Notes under the pieces: model-generated | Database searches by the model: none | Seen by the model: only the letters and a program-made list of their open reading frames with translations | Told to the model about the DNA's origin: nothing | In this document: positions 25,312-33,603 of the stretch, piece after piece | Layout of the letters: the number at the start of each line of letters is the position of its first letter | Position numbering within the stretch: the stretch's first letter is position 1 | From: Planctomycetes bacterium ADurb.Bin069 | GTDB taxonomy: Bacteria > Planctomycetota > UBA8108 > UBA8890 > UBA8898 | NCBI GenBank assembly: GCA_002070955.1 | Contig: MWEK01000009.1 | Location: 1 to 64,000, forward strand | Reading direction: 5' to 3' | DNA: 64,000 bases | Position numbers and translations under genes: made by a program

Positions 25312-26685
25312 CTAGAGATACCCCAGCTCTTCGAGGCGCTGCCGGACGGTCGCGTCGATGATGCGCTCGGGCTCCCGGAGCCTGCGGCCCGCCAGATAGG
25401 CCTCGATCCGCCGCAGAAGCTCGGCCCGGACCTCGGGGAGCGCCTCGGCCTCGTTCCGTCGCTCGGCCGGGTCCGACACGATGTCGTAGAGCTCGGCCCG
25501 CGCCACCCGGACCCTGAAGGGCGCCGCGGCGCCCGCGCCGATGGGCAGCGCCGCGCCCTCCGGATTGTGGATGAAATGGTGCCGCGCCGTGAAGACGCCG
25601 GCGATGGCGTTCTCGTACTCGGTGAACACGGCGTCCCGCGCAAGGGCCCGCCCCGCGGCGAGAGGCGCCAGATCGACGCCGTCGCAGGCGTGGGGGAAGG
25701 CGAGCGCCAGCGCCGCCGCCAGCGCCGGCGCGATGTCGGCGACGCTCACGGGCGTGTCGATGGACCGCGGCGCCCCGCCGGGCGCCCGCCACAGGAGCGG
25801 CACTCGGTGAACGGATCTGGAGACCGAGAGGGAATGGAAGAAGTAGCGCTGCCTTTCGCCGAGTTCCTCGCCGTGGTCGGCGACGACGACGACGATGGTG
25901 CGCGACGCGAGGCCGCGCTCCTCGAGCTCGGCGAGAATGCGGCCGATCCTCCGGTCGGAGCCCGCCGTCTCCTCGTCGTACCGGGCGCGCACGCCGCGCA
26001 GATCCTCAGCCTCGAGGGGCGCGGCCCCGCGGGACAGCGCCTCGAGCTGCTCGCGCGATCCGTCGATCCGCGTGGCCCCCGCGAACCTGCCGCGGTCCTC
26101 GGGACCGGCCTGGTACGGGCTGTGGGGATCCATGAGGTGCACCCACGCGAAGAACGGGCCCGCGCGGGGCGCCGCGATGAACGCGACGGCCGCCGCCGCC
26201 GCGGCCTCGTCCCACCGCCACTGCGGCGCGCCGTCCTCGTCGGTGCAGCGGCTGTAGGCAAAATCGCGGTCGAGTTTCGCGATGGTCACGACGCGGTTGG
26301 CGACGAACGCCGCCGTCTCGTACCCGGCGCCGGCCAAGAGCCGCGGCAGCGTCGCGATGTCCTCGGGCAGGCGGCAGTCGTTGCGCAGGACGCCGTGGTG
26401 CGACGGGTTCAGGCCCGTGAGCAGCGTCGCCAGGCTGGGCGCCGTCTCGCCCCGCGGCGTGTAGGCCGCCCTGAAAACGACGCTCGCCTCCGCCAGGCGG
26501 TCGAGAACCGGGGTCGCCGCCCCGTTGCCTCCGTAGCAGCCGAGGGCGTCGGCCCTGAGGGAGTCCACCGAGATGATCAGGATGTTGGGGCGCGGCGCCG
26601 GGGCGAACACGAGGAGCCCGGCCGCCGCCAGGCCGAGGGCGGCGCACGCCGCCGCGACCAATGGGTGCCGCCGCCATGGCGCCAT
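25312..26685 (-). CDS. sulfatase-like hydrolase/transferase with Thr at the nucleophile position
   Basis: A 457-residue alkaline-phosphatase-superfamily protein. The start at ATG 26685 lies 4 bases after the previous gene's stop, with AGGGGAG upstream. It gives a clean N-terminal anchor (residues 8-29); the longer frame overlaps the upstream gene. Metal-site motif ISVDSLRADALGCYGG (Asp 41) and a later ADHGEELGE match the sulfatase fold. The position that is Cys or Ser in sulfatases (CxPSR) is Thr 81 in TAPSLATLLTG, so formylglycine cannot form. Thr nucleophiles occur in superfamily phosphoesterases and phosphotransferases. The C-terminal LEELGYL resembles the end of the protein at 54163-55389. 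Predicted envelope-anchored, acting outside the cytoplasmic membrane. Substrate unknown. Confidence 0.85.
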   Translation of the reverse strand: MAPWRRHPLVAAACAALGLAAAGLLVFAPAPRPNILIISVDSLRADALGCYGGNGAATPVLDRLAEASVVFRAAYTPRGETAPSLATLLTGLNPSHHGVLRNDCRLPEDIATLPRLLAGAGYETAAFVANRVVTIAKLDRDFAYSRCTDEDGAPQWRWDEAAAAAAVAFIAAPRAGPFFAWVHLMDPHSPYQAGPEDRGRFAGATRIDGSREQLEALSRGAAPLEAEDLRGVRARYDEETAGSDRRIGRILAELEERGLASRTIVVVVADHGEELGERQRYFFHSLSVSRSVHRVPLLWRAPGGAPRSIDTPVSVADIAPALAAALALAFPHACDGVDLAPLAAGRALARDAVFTEYENAIAGVFTARHHFIHNPEGAALPIGAGAAAPFRVRVARAELYDIVSDPAERRNEAEALPEVRAELLRRIEAYLAGRRLREPERIIDATVRQRLEELGYL

Positions 26686-26689
26686 CGCG

Positions 26690-28156
26690 CTACTCCCCTG
26701 AGATCTCCGGAAAACCGACGCCGGCCCCCGCGTACCGCTGCGCCAACGCGGCGCGCAGCGCCGCCTCCTTCTCGGGCCGGACCAGCGGCCGTTCCTCGCA
26801 CGCATCGGCGGCGAGGTCGTACAGCTCCTGCTCGCCGTCGCCGGCGAGAATGAGCTTCATGGCGCCGTCCCTGACGGCGAAAAGATCGCGGTCCAGCCGC
26901 GCCCAAGCCGCCGGTCCAAGGATTCCCTTGAGCCTCGCAAGGACGCGCGAGCCCCTCCGGAACATGAAGAAGAGGGGGCGCGCGGGGATTCGCGCCGGCC
27001 CCCGCGCATCCAAAAGCGGCGTTCCGGGAAGCCGGAGCCGCGCGCGGACCGCATCCCCTCCCGCGGCGGCGAGCACCGTGGGCAGGAGGTCCGAGAGCTG
27101 GACGAGCTCGGCGCACACCGCGCCGGGTTCCAGGGCGGCGCCGCGGACGACGAGGGGCACGCGCAGGAGATCCTCGTAGAGATTGAACTGGTGATCGAAG
27201 AAATCGTGGTGCCCGATGCACTCGCCGTGATCCGAGGTCGCGATGAGGAGCGTGTCGTCCAGCAGCCGCGCGGCCTCGAGTTCCGCGCGCAGCTCGTCCA
27301 CCGCCGCGTCGGCGTACGCCGCCTCGGCGCGATACAGCTCCCGGAGCCGCTCCGCCGCGCCGCCGTCCAGTTCGCCGGCTTCCTGCTTGACGAGCCAGTT
27401 GCCGCTCTCCACCTCGGCGAGGCGCCGCGGCGCCGGTCCCTGCAGGAACCGCTGGCGATAGAGCTCCGGCGGATCGTAAGGCAGGTGGCAGGCGATGTAG
27501 TTGACGAAGAGAAAGAGCGGCCGTTCGGGCGCGCGCCGCAGCTCGAGGAACTTCCTGAAGCAATACGTGACCGGGTGGAAACGCAGGTCCTCGCCCTGCC
27601 GCTCGGGGAACGGGAGGCTTGAAGGGCGCGCCGGCTCCCAGAAGTGATCGAAGCCGTGGTCCTGGGTGCTGAGGGGGCCCACCCACGGGTTCTGGCTGAT
27701 CCCGACCGTCTGGTAGCCGAGCTCCTTCAGCGCCGCGGCCATGGTCGTGTGGCGCCCGGGGAGCCGCGCGGCGGCGGCGATGCCGACGCGCCCCTCCGTT
27801 TCCTCCACCGCCGCATGGGTCTGCCGGTGGACCTCGGGGGGCAAGCCCGTGAAGAGCGATGCGTGGGAGGGCAGCGTCCAGGGCGCGTTGGCGTAGGCGT
27901 TGGCGAAGCGCACGCCCTCGGCGGCGATCCGGTCCAGCGCCGGCGTGGCGTCGTCCTCGCCGCCGTAGCACCCGACGAAATCCCGCCTGAGCGCGTCGAC
28001 GACCAGGAGCACGATATGGGGCCGGCGCGCGGCGGGCGCGGCGCCGCGCCGCCCGCACGCGGCGAGAAAGGGCAGCGACAGGAGCGACAGCGCCGCGCGC
28101 CGGGACAGGCCCGCGCCGGGGCGGCGCCGGGGCGCGGAGCCGGCGCGGCGCCTCAC
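26690..28156 (-). CDS. sulfatase-like lipoprotein with Thr at the nucleophile position
   Basis: A 488-residue protein starting at GTG 28156, whose GTGA overlaps the TGA of the preceding phosphodiesterase gene. The N-terminus has Arg 19-20 and a lipobox (FLAAC, Cys 34), so it is a probable lipoprotein. Sulfatase fold: LVVDALRRDFVGCYGG (Asp 54), FVNYIACHLPYDPP, and ATSDHGECIGHHDF for the second metal half-site. Thr 94 in TLPSHASLFTG occupies the formylglycine position, so canonical sulfatase chemistry is not expected. The order of conserved motifs suits a phosphoesterase or phosphotransferase acting on envelope glycans or lipids; this is inference. It is translationally coupled on both sides. 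Confidence 0.85.
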   Translation of the reverse strand: MRRRAGSAPRRRPGAGLSRRAALSLLSLPFLAACGRRGAAPAARRPHIVLLVVDALRRDFVGCYGGEDDATPALDRIAAEGVRFANAYANAPWTLPSHASLFTGLPPEVHRQTHAAVEETEGRVGIAAAARLPGRHTTMAAALKELGYQTVGISQNPWVGPLSTQDHGFDHFWEPARPSSLPFPERQGEDLRFHPVTYCFRKFLELRRAPERPLFLFVNYIACHLPYDPPELYRQRFLQGPAPRRLAEVESGNWLVKQEAGELDGGAAERLRELYRAEAAYADAAVDELRAELEAARLLDDTLLIATSDHGECIGHHDFFDHQFNLYEDLLRVPLVVRGAALEPGAVCAELVQLSDLLPTVLAAAGGDAVRARLRLPGTPLLDARGPARIPARPLFFMFRRGSRVLARLKGILGPAAWARLDRDLFAVRDGAMKLILAGDGEQELYDLAADACEERPLVRPEKEAALRAALAQRYAGAGVGFPEISGE

Positions 28157-30126
28157 AGGACGCTCCCGCCTTCCAGTTCCTCCGGAACGGGAAGGTCGAG
28201 CGCCGCCAGCACGGTCGGCGCTAGATCGCGCACGCTCGGCGCGGCGGACGCGATCCGCCGGTTCGCGAGCAAGACTCCCGGCACCGCCGCCGGATCGCAG
28301 AGGTGCGTGCCGCTCCAGGGGCGGTCATTGTCGGCGAAGAGCTCCCGCGGGCAGCCGCCCAGCGCGGTCTCGGACGACACCTCGTAGCCGGGTTCCAGCC
28401 CGAGCACGATGTCGGGCGCATCGACCACGCGCGGCCCTTTGTAGATCTCGTGGCGCAGCCAGGCGTTGCGCACCGGCGCAAGACCCGTGGCCGGGTCCTC
28501 GAGCGCCTTGAGCTTGGCGACGAGCTCGGCCGCCGCCGCCGCGGCGCGGTCGGACGTCACCGTGCCGTGCTTCTCCCGGCCCGCCGTGTTGATGTAAATC
28601 CCCGAGAACCCGCAGGCATAGGCCGCCGTCGCGTCCCACCGCACCGAGGCGAAGCCTTCCCTCCCGACCTCCTCGCCCAGCGCCATGGCGCCCTCGCGGA
28701 CCAGGAACCGGTTCACGTGGAAGTCGCGCCGGCGCGTCGTGAAGCCGTGGTCCGAGACGATGAGAAGCACATCGCGCGGACCGAGCGCCGAGCGCACTTT
28801 GCCGGTTAGGCGGTCCAGGCGCAGATAGATCTCGCGGATCGGCCGCGCGCCGAGAGCGTGGAACTCCCGCGTGCGGTCCAGCAAACCGCCGCCCGCGGCT
28901 TTCCGGTTGAAAGGGTGGTCCGCATCGAGTCCCGCCCAGAAGAAATGCTGAATCCGGTCGGGCGTGAAGAAAACCGCGCACACCAGACCTCGGTCCTGCG
29001 CGGCGAGGGCGCGGTCCAGGAGCCTCTCGTTCTCCGCCATGGCTTCCTCGCAGGAGGCGAGAAACGCCGCGGGGGAGAGCACGCCGTCCTTGAGCGCGTT
29101 GATGTCCTCGGTCATGCCGAGGGTGTGGAAGGTTCCCAGCGCCGCGGCCAGCTCCGGCGCGTACTCGGCGGGGCTGCTGATGGGGAAGACCGGGTCGGCG
29201 GGATCGATGCCCAGGGGCGACAGATAGAGCAGCAGTGGATCGGCGGCCCGCACGAGAAAAAACTGCGCCGTCGCCTTCACCTTCTTGAAGAGCCCCACGG
29301 AGAACGTGAAGGAGAGGCGCGGGCTGAACGCGCCTTCCTCGAGGATCAGCGCCGCGCCGGGGCATTCCAGCGCCACCGCGCCCGGCCGCGGCGTGATTGC
29401 AAGGGGCAGCCGCGCGAAGCCCTCCGCCGAGGTGCGCGGGCCGCGGATTTCGGTGGCGTGGCGGCCGCCCGCGGCCGGGCCCAGCACGATGGTCTCGCCG
29501 CGGCGCTCGGTCCCGGTCGGGGCTTCGCCGCTGGTGTACAAGGTATATCTTCCCAGGCCGCCCTGGATGTCGGGCGTGCCGAGGCCCGCCAACACCGCGG
29601 CCTTGCCCGCGGCGGGGAAGGTCAGCGGCCACCTGAGAACCTGCGCGGGGACGCCCGCCGCCGCCGCGCGCTCCCAGAACGGCGCCGCGGCCAGGGGCGG
29701 CTGGAAGATCGGCGTTCCCGCCAGGCCGCGGCCCTTCGGCCGCGTGATGCTCAGGTATAGGCGGTATTCCTCGGGATCGCGGTGCAGGAAGTCGAAAACG
29801 CCGTGGCGCCCCGGATTGACGCCGGTTCCGAGGGTCGCCCACGCAACGGGGCTCTGCGCGGGATTGGCGGTCGCGAGGGGTAGAAAACCGCCGTCGCGCG
29901 CCAGCGCATCGAGATTGGGGAGCACCCCCTCTCCGCGGAAGCGCGCGAGGAGCCCGGGGTCCGCGCCGTCAAAGCCCAGAACGACGACTCGCCGCGCGTC
30001 CGCGCCGCGCTTCACCATGGCACGCTCTTTCCTTCTGCAGCCCGCAAGCGCGACTCCCGCCCCGAGCGCCGCGCAGAAGGAGCGCCGCGGAAGCCTCCGC
30101 CGTCGCGTTCCCCACCGCGACCTCAT
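28153..30126 (-). CDS. exported type I phosphodiesterase/nucleotide pyrophosphatase-like protein
   Basis: A 657-residue member of the type I phosphodiesterase branch of the alkaline phosphatase superfamily. The N-terminus carries LPRRSF (Arg 14-15), a hydrophobic stretch and ALAGC (Cys 30), giving a likely Tat or Sec lipoprotein. The first metal motif is VLGFDGADPGLL (Asp 53). The nucleophile position is Ser 92 in QSPVAWATLGTG, where NPP enzymes use Thr. VSDHGF and later GTHL supply the second metal site. Inserted beta-rich segments (about 190-300) make it longer than simple NPPs. It starts at ATG 30126, whose ATGA overlaps the stop of the micro membrane gene, and ends in a GTGA overlap with the next gene. 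Confidence 0.85.
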   Translation of the reverse strand: MRSRWGTRRRRLPRRSFCAALGAGVALAGCRRKERAMVKRGADARRVVVLGFDGADPGLLARFRGEGVLPNLDALARDGGFLPLATANPAQSPVAWATLGTGVNPGRHGVFDFLHRDPEEYRLYLSITRPKGRGLAGTPIFQPPLAAAPFWERAAAAGVPAQVLRWPLTFPAAGKAAVLAGLGTPDIQGGLGRYTLYTSGEAPTGTERRGETIVLGPAAGGRHATEIRGPRTSAEGFARLPLAITPRPGAVALECPGAALILEEGAFSPRLSFTFSVGLFKKVKATAQFFLVRAADPLLLYLSPLGIDPADPVFPISSPAEYAPELAAALGTFHTLGMTEDINALKDGVLSPAAFLASCEEAMAENERLLDRALAAQDRGLVCAVFFTPDRIQHFFWAGLDADHPFNRKAAGGGLLDRTREFHALGARPIREIYLRLDRLTGKVRSALGPRDVLLIVSDHGFTTRRRDFHVNRFLVREGAMALGEEVGREGFASVRWDATAAYACGFSGIYINTAGREKHGTVTSDRAAAAAAELVAKLKALEDPATGLAPVRNAWLRHEIYKGPRVVDAPDIVLGLEPGYEVSSETALGGCPRELFADNDRPWSGTHLCDPAAVPGVLLANRRIASAAPSVRDLAPTVLAALDLPVPEELEGGSVL

Positions 30127-30308
30127 GGCGCCGCCGGGGGCTCCGCCTCCTTCTCGGCCGCCGCGCCCCGCAGGCGGGCGAGCAGGCGCCGGAACGGCCG
30201 GAAGAGGAGCCCGCAGAGGACCGCGACGCCGCCTCCGACCGCGGCGAGCAGCGCCGGCAGGCTTCCGAAGATCGCGCCGCCCGTGCCGGGATCGATATAC
30301 ATGAGCAT
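30123..30308 (-). CDS. 61-aa membrane protein with DPGTG motif
   Basis: A small ORF, MLMYIDPGTGGAIFGSL..., with one hydrophobic helix (about 15-37) and a basic cytoplasmic-side segment (RPFRRLLARLR). A second ATG at 30302 is possible. Small proteins opening with YIDPGTG and one transmembrane helix commonly sit beside alkaline-phosphatase-superfamily genes in diverse bacteria, from my recollection of genome neighbourhoods. Their function is not established. Here it overlaps the phosphodiesterase start by four bases (ATGA), so it leads the operon. TATAAT ends six bases before the first ATG and there is no ribosome-binding site, which predicts a leaderless mRNA. An upstream in-frame extension is highly Arg/Pro-rich and rejected. 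Confidence 0.75.
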   Translation of the reverse strand: MLMYIDPGTGGAIFGSLPALLAAVGGGVAVLCGLLFRPFRRLLARLRGAAAEKEAEPPAAP

Positions 30309-30314
30309 GGAACG

Positions 30315-30340
30315 ATTATAGCGGATCCGGGGCGATCCGC
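30315..30340 (-). promoter_or_regulatory. -10 box and palindromic operator of the AlkP operon
   Basis: On the minus strand a perfect -10 TATAAT (30320-30315) stands six bases before the ATG at 30308. Immediately upstream is a perfect 7-bp inverted repeat, GCGGATC (30321-30327) and GATCCGC (30334-30340), with a 6-base spacer. It occupies the spacer and the place of the -35 box, and no good -35 hexamer is present. This suits a regulator-dependent promoter with a leaderless transcript. Confidence 0.5.
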
Positions 30341-30467
30341 GGCGCCGGCGGGAAGCGCGGCGGCGGGAAGGAAACGCGGTCCGGGGCGGCGGGGGTTCAG
30401 CCCGCGGATGCGGCGGCGGGCGGCGTTTCGCCTTCCTCGTCCGCCGCCGCAATCCGCGCGGCGTTTA

Positions 30468-32168
30468 CTAATCGAGGCGGCTGGCGCAGTTGTCCGTCCA
30501 GACCAGGCGCCGGACGCTCACCGCGCAAGGCATGATCGCTTCCAGGAACGAAGTGCCCGAGTTGAGCAAATCCGGGTCGAAGCCCCAGTTGCGGGTGGGC
30601 GCCGAGTAGACGCCGGACTTGCCCCACCTGGCGGTCCCGTACTTGCTCTGGAAGAGGCAGATGAACGCGCCGCGAATGGTCATGGTGACGCCGCCCCAGT
30701 CCTCGTGGAAGCGCGGGTAGTTCTCCAGGCCGCCCGAATAGGTGCCGTTCGGCGTATCCGACGTGCGCACGATGCCCGAGATCATGGCGCAGTTCACCGT
30801 GGTCGCGCTCGCTTTCGGCACGGCGCCGCCTTTCTTCTTGGTGTCGTTCCAGGAGTTGGAAAGCAGGTTCAGCGCATCGCACATCACCACGGCGGCCTGC
30901 TTGGTGAAGCCGGATCCCGCCGCCGGCGCGTTGAAGTCGCCCTGGATGTAGACGGGATTGGGCGACGCGAGGAAAGTGGGCCCGCTCAGCTCCTTCCCGT
31001 TTTTGAAGCGAATGCCCGTCGGATTCTCCGCGGAAACATCGGTGCGGTAGGCATAGACGAGGCCGTTGGCCGGCATCAGGCCGGCCGCGCGGATCTTGGC
31101 CAGATCGACGTTGGTGACGGGGAGCGTCTTCTCTTCACGGGCATCGTACATGGTGCTCTGGGCGACGGTTCCGTCGGGAAGCAGCGCCGTCACATCCGTG
31201 AGCGTGTCGCCGTTCCTGCGCAAGACGGTGATCTCCGAGTCCGTGGACCGGATGATCAGACCGGCTTGTTCGTGGTAGTGCCCCCCCGCTTCCAAGGTCT
31301 CCAGTTGGGGCGAGGCGACTTCCTTGACGCCGTGGGCCTGCGTCTGCACGGTCCCTTCCCAGCGGGCGTCGGCGTAAGAGACCCAATTGTTCGCGTTCCC
31401 GCCGTACTGCGCGTAATAACGGGGATCGCACGTGTTCCCGCTCCAGCGCTGGCCCGGCGCCATCGCCGCCGTGAAATCGGCATAGCCGCCCGACTCGTAC
31501 CGCTTGAAGCGCACCGTGCCGCCGGGAGGATCCGGGCTGTCCTTGCGCCCGCGGAAGAGCTCGCCGGTGCAGCGCACGTGCGGGGTGTCGAGAGTCAGCG
31601 TGTTGCCCCCGCAACTGAGATAGATGCTGCCGTTGGCGTGAATGCGTCCCGCCAGGGTCATGCTCGGCCCGGGCAGCACCTCGAGATCGTCATTGTAGAA
31701 GACGCCGTACTGAAACAGGGGCGACTTGGCGATCTGAATGGTGCGCATGATCTGCGCGTTGCCGTCGCCGCCCGTCACACGGCCGGTGATCCGGTAGTAG
31801 CTGGCGAAGGTGGTGACGCCGTCATCGTCCGTGAAGCGCAGCTCGCCTTCGGCACCGCCGGCCAGGCTCTGGCGCGTCACCGACGAATGGACCGTGATGT
31901 CCTCGCCGTTCCTGTTGATGGTGTGGGTCCGTTCGCCCAGCAGGACCTCGTCGGGGGCGAAGTCCGCGATCTCATCGAGGAGCAGCTTCTGGCGCAGCTC
32001 GGTGGCCGATTCGGCCAGCGCCAGCACCTCGGCCTGATCGAGCGCGTACGCGAACCATTGGTTGGTCGTGCGCGCGGTGAAGAGCGTGGCGATCACAAGA
32101 CCGATGACCAGCACGCACAGAATCAGCGTCACGAGAAGCACGGTGCCTCGGCGTCGTTCCTGAGACAT
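30468..32168 (-). CDS. PilX-like secreted/pilus-associated protein
   Basis: A 566-residue protein. Start at ATG 32168 behind a perfect GGAGGT; the upstream extension is rejected. An N-terminal RRRGTVLLVTLILCVLVIGLVIA helix follows a short basic stretch, like PilX-type minor pilins that lack the Phe/Glu prepilin consensus. After it comes a long extracellular region rich in Asn, Gly, Thr and Tyr, including AGRIHANGSIYLS, VYIQGDFNAP and GAFICLF, which resembles beta-helical segments of pilus-associated proteins annotated in many planctomycetes. It is the third gene of a minus-strand set with two pseudopilins, starting 92 bases past the second. No pilus ATPase or platform gene is in the window. 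Role: surface fibre or type II secretion tip, inferred. Confidence 0.7.
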   Translation of the reverse strand: MSQERRRGTVLLVTLILCVLVIGLVIATLFTARTTNQWFAYALDQAEVLALAESATELRQKLLLDEIADFAPDEVLLGERTHTINRNGEDITVHSSVTRQSLAGGAEGELRFTDDDGVTTFASYYRITGRVTGGDGNAQIMRTIQIAKSPLFQYGVFYNDDLEVLPGPSMTLAGRIHANGSIYLSCGGNTLTLDTPHVRCTGELFRGRKDSPDPPGGTVRFKRYESGGYADFTAAMAPGQRWSGNTCDPRYYAQYGGNANNWVSYADARWEGTVQTQAHGVKEVASPQLETLEAGGHYHEQAGLIIRSTDSEITVLRRNGDTLTDVTALLPDGTVAQSTMYDAREEKTLPVTNVDLAKIRAAGLMPANGLVYAYRTDVSAENPTGIRFKNGKELSGPTFLASPNPVYIQGDFNAPAAGSGFTKQAAVVMCDALNLLSNSWNDTKKKGGAVPKASATTVNCAMISGIVRTSDTPNGTYSGGLENYPRFHEDWGGVTMTIRGAFICLFQSKYGTARWGKSGVYSAPTRNWGFDPDLLNSGTSFLEAIMPCAVSVRRLVWTDNCASRLD

Positions 32169-32260
32169 ACCACCTCCTTCGCCGCCGCCGCGGCGCCTGC
32201 CGCAGTCGGACGGCGTTTCTCTCCGGATAGCCCTCTTCGGGTTCTCTCCCCCCTCCGGCG

Positions 32261-32782
32261 CTAGTTTCTCATAATGATCATGTACTGCGACGTATGCGCG
32301 ATGCGGCCGCCGCGCGCATCGTTCTTGGCCAGGGTCATATCGACGGTGATCCTGCGGCCGGCCCTGGTGAAAGCGACCGATTCGACGCCGGCGCACATGA
32401 CGATCTTGCGGCTACCGCCTTCCCAGATGCCCAGTTCGCCGTCGACGGCCTTCACGGTATACACGGCGGGATTCCACAGCAGGTCGGCGCCTCCGCCGGT
32501 CGTGCAGGGCGGGTCGGCCAGCCGCACGAAACTGAGCTCGGCGCCGGCCGCGTCGATCTTCGGATAAGCCGTGCCGCCCACCACCGCCTGGCCGGTTTTG
32601 CGCAGTTCTTGATCGAGCTTCGTCATGGACTGCGATGCGTTCAACGCGAAGGCGAGTTGAGTGTCCTGGCGTCCCGCGAAGTTGGCCATGTCGCTCGTGA
32701 CCGCCAAGACCGCGCCAATGACGATGGTGAGGATCGCGAAGGCAACGCACAGCTCAAGCAGCGTGAATCCCCGTCGGCTCAT
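32261..32782 (-). CDS. prepilin-like protein (PilW/GspJ type)
   Basis: A 173-residue type IV pilin-like protein with a canonical prepilin peptidase site, MSRRG/FTLLELCVAFAILTI: cleavage after Gly 5, Phe +1 and Glu +5. The hydrophobic helix is followed by a small globular domain with TGQAVVGGTAYP and CAGVESVAFTRAGRRITVDM, a pattern of PilW/GspJ minor pseudopilins. It starts 9 bases after the preceding pseudopilin stop, with AGGATGGC upstream. It would be inserted in the inner membrane and assembled into a short pilus or secretion pseudopilus. Confidence 0.85.
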   Translation of the reverse strand: MSRRGFTLLELCVAFAILTIVIGAVLAVTSDMANFAGRQDTQLAFALNASQSMTKLDQELRKTGQAVVGGTAYPKIDAAGAELSFVRLADPPCTTGGGADLLWNPAVYTVKAVDGELGIWEGGSRKIVMCAGVESVAFTRAGRRITVDMTLAKNDARGGRIAHTSQYMIIMRN

Positions 32783-32791
32783 GCCATCCTC

Positions 32792-33247
32792 CTAGCGCGT
32801 GCGCACGGTGGCGAAGGTGCGCGAGAGGGCCGCGCCCGCCGCCGACGTCCACGATACGGTCACGTTGATATTGAGCGGATCGGGCATGACCACGCCGCTT
32901 CCCTCGGCGCCCGTCACGCCCAGCAGCGCCGCCGTCACCTGCCCGTCGGAAAGGCAGAACGGGATGCCGGTCAGATCCTTGCGGTAGGAAAAACCCCCTA
33001 GCGCGGTATAGCCGTTCAGGGCGAGCTCCTGGCCGATCGCTTCGAACGGCGCCGTATGAATCATGGAAAGGGCGTTGCCGACCTCGGAGGTCACCACGGC
33101 CAACTGGCGGTTCATCTCGCTCTGTCGGCCGAGGGCGCCGAAGGAGGCCCCCAGCGAAATCAGCAGAATCGCGAGCACCGCGAGCGCAATGGCGATCTCG
33201 AGGAGCGTGACGCCCTTTCGGCCGCCGGCGTGAACTTGCAGGACCAT
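32792..33247 (-). CDS. prepilin-like protein (PilV/GspI type)
   Basis: A 151-residue pilin-like protein. The ATG at 33247 follows GGGAGGT; the open frame upstream of it is not used. The N-terminus GGRKG/VTLLEIAIALAVLAIL gives cleavage after Gly 12 with Val +1 and Glu +5. The globular part ends LNINVTVSWTSAAGAALSRTF, similar to PilV/GspI minor pseudopilins. It is the first gene of a three-gene pilin-like set on the minus strand, divergent from the secreted peptidase gene. Confidence 0.82.
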   Translation of the reverse strand: MVLQVHAGGRKGVTLLEIAIALAVLAILLISLGASFGALGRQSEMNRQLAVVTSEVGNALSMIHTAPFEAIGQELALNGYTALGGFSYRKDLTGIPFCLSDGQVTAALLGVTGAEGSGVVMPDPLNINVTVSWTSAAGAALSRTFATVRTR

Positions 33248-33603
33248 GGAAAATCTACCTCCCAGAGACAACGACCCCGGGGACGAAATGCGCATTTGCG
33301 TCTTCGCTTTCAGGTCGAAAGCGGCGCGCGCGCCGTCCGCTCGTCTGTGTTCCACTCCCCCCATAGATCGGCAAATTCCATGCCGCTCATGCGCCGCCGC
33401 GCGTTTTCCGGGAAGCAGCGCGACGCGCGCGATACCGGAACGTCTCCTCGCCGGGCCGCCGGCGGCGCCTCGGGGCCGGCGCGGCGACACGGCGGCGCGA
33501 ACCGGCGTTTTCCCCCTCCGCTTGACGGTCCCCTCGGCCTCGCGGCACAATGGAGTTATCGGCCGGCCTCGGACACCCAACCCTGATTCAAGGAGATACC
33601 ACC
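33248..33603. other. divergent intergenic region
   Basis: 356 bases between the pseudopilin set (minus) and the C1B peptidase (plus). The right part holds the peptidase promoter (33522-33551) and AAGGAGAT. The left part has the pseudopilin ribosome-binding site but no promoter I would support. No gene seen. Confidence 0.5.
33522..33551 (+). promoter_or_regulatory. sigma70-like promoter of the C1B peptidase gene
   Basis: -35 TTGACG (33522-33527), 18-base spacer, -10 CACAAT (33546-33551), 52 bases before the ATG at 33604. Confidence 0.5.

Noticed and set aside
25312..28156. Annotation as formylglycine sulfatases
   Set aside because: The required Cys/Ser is Thr in both proteins; only the fold call is kept.
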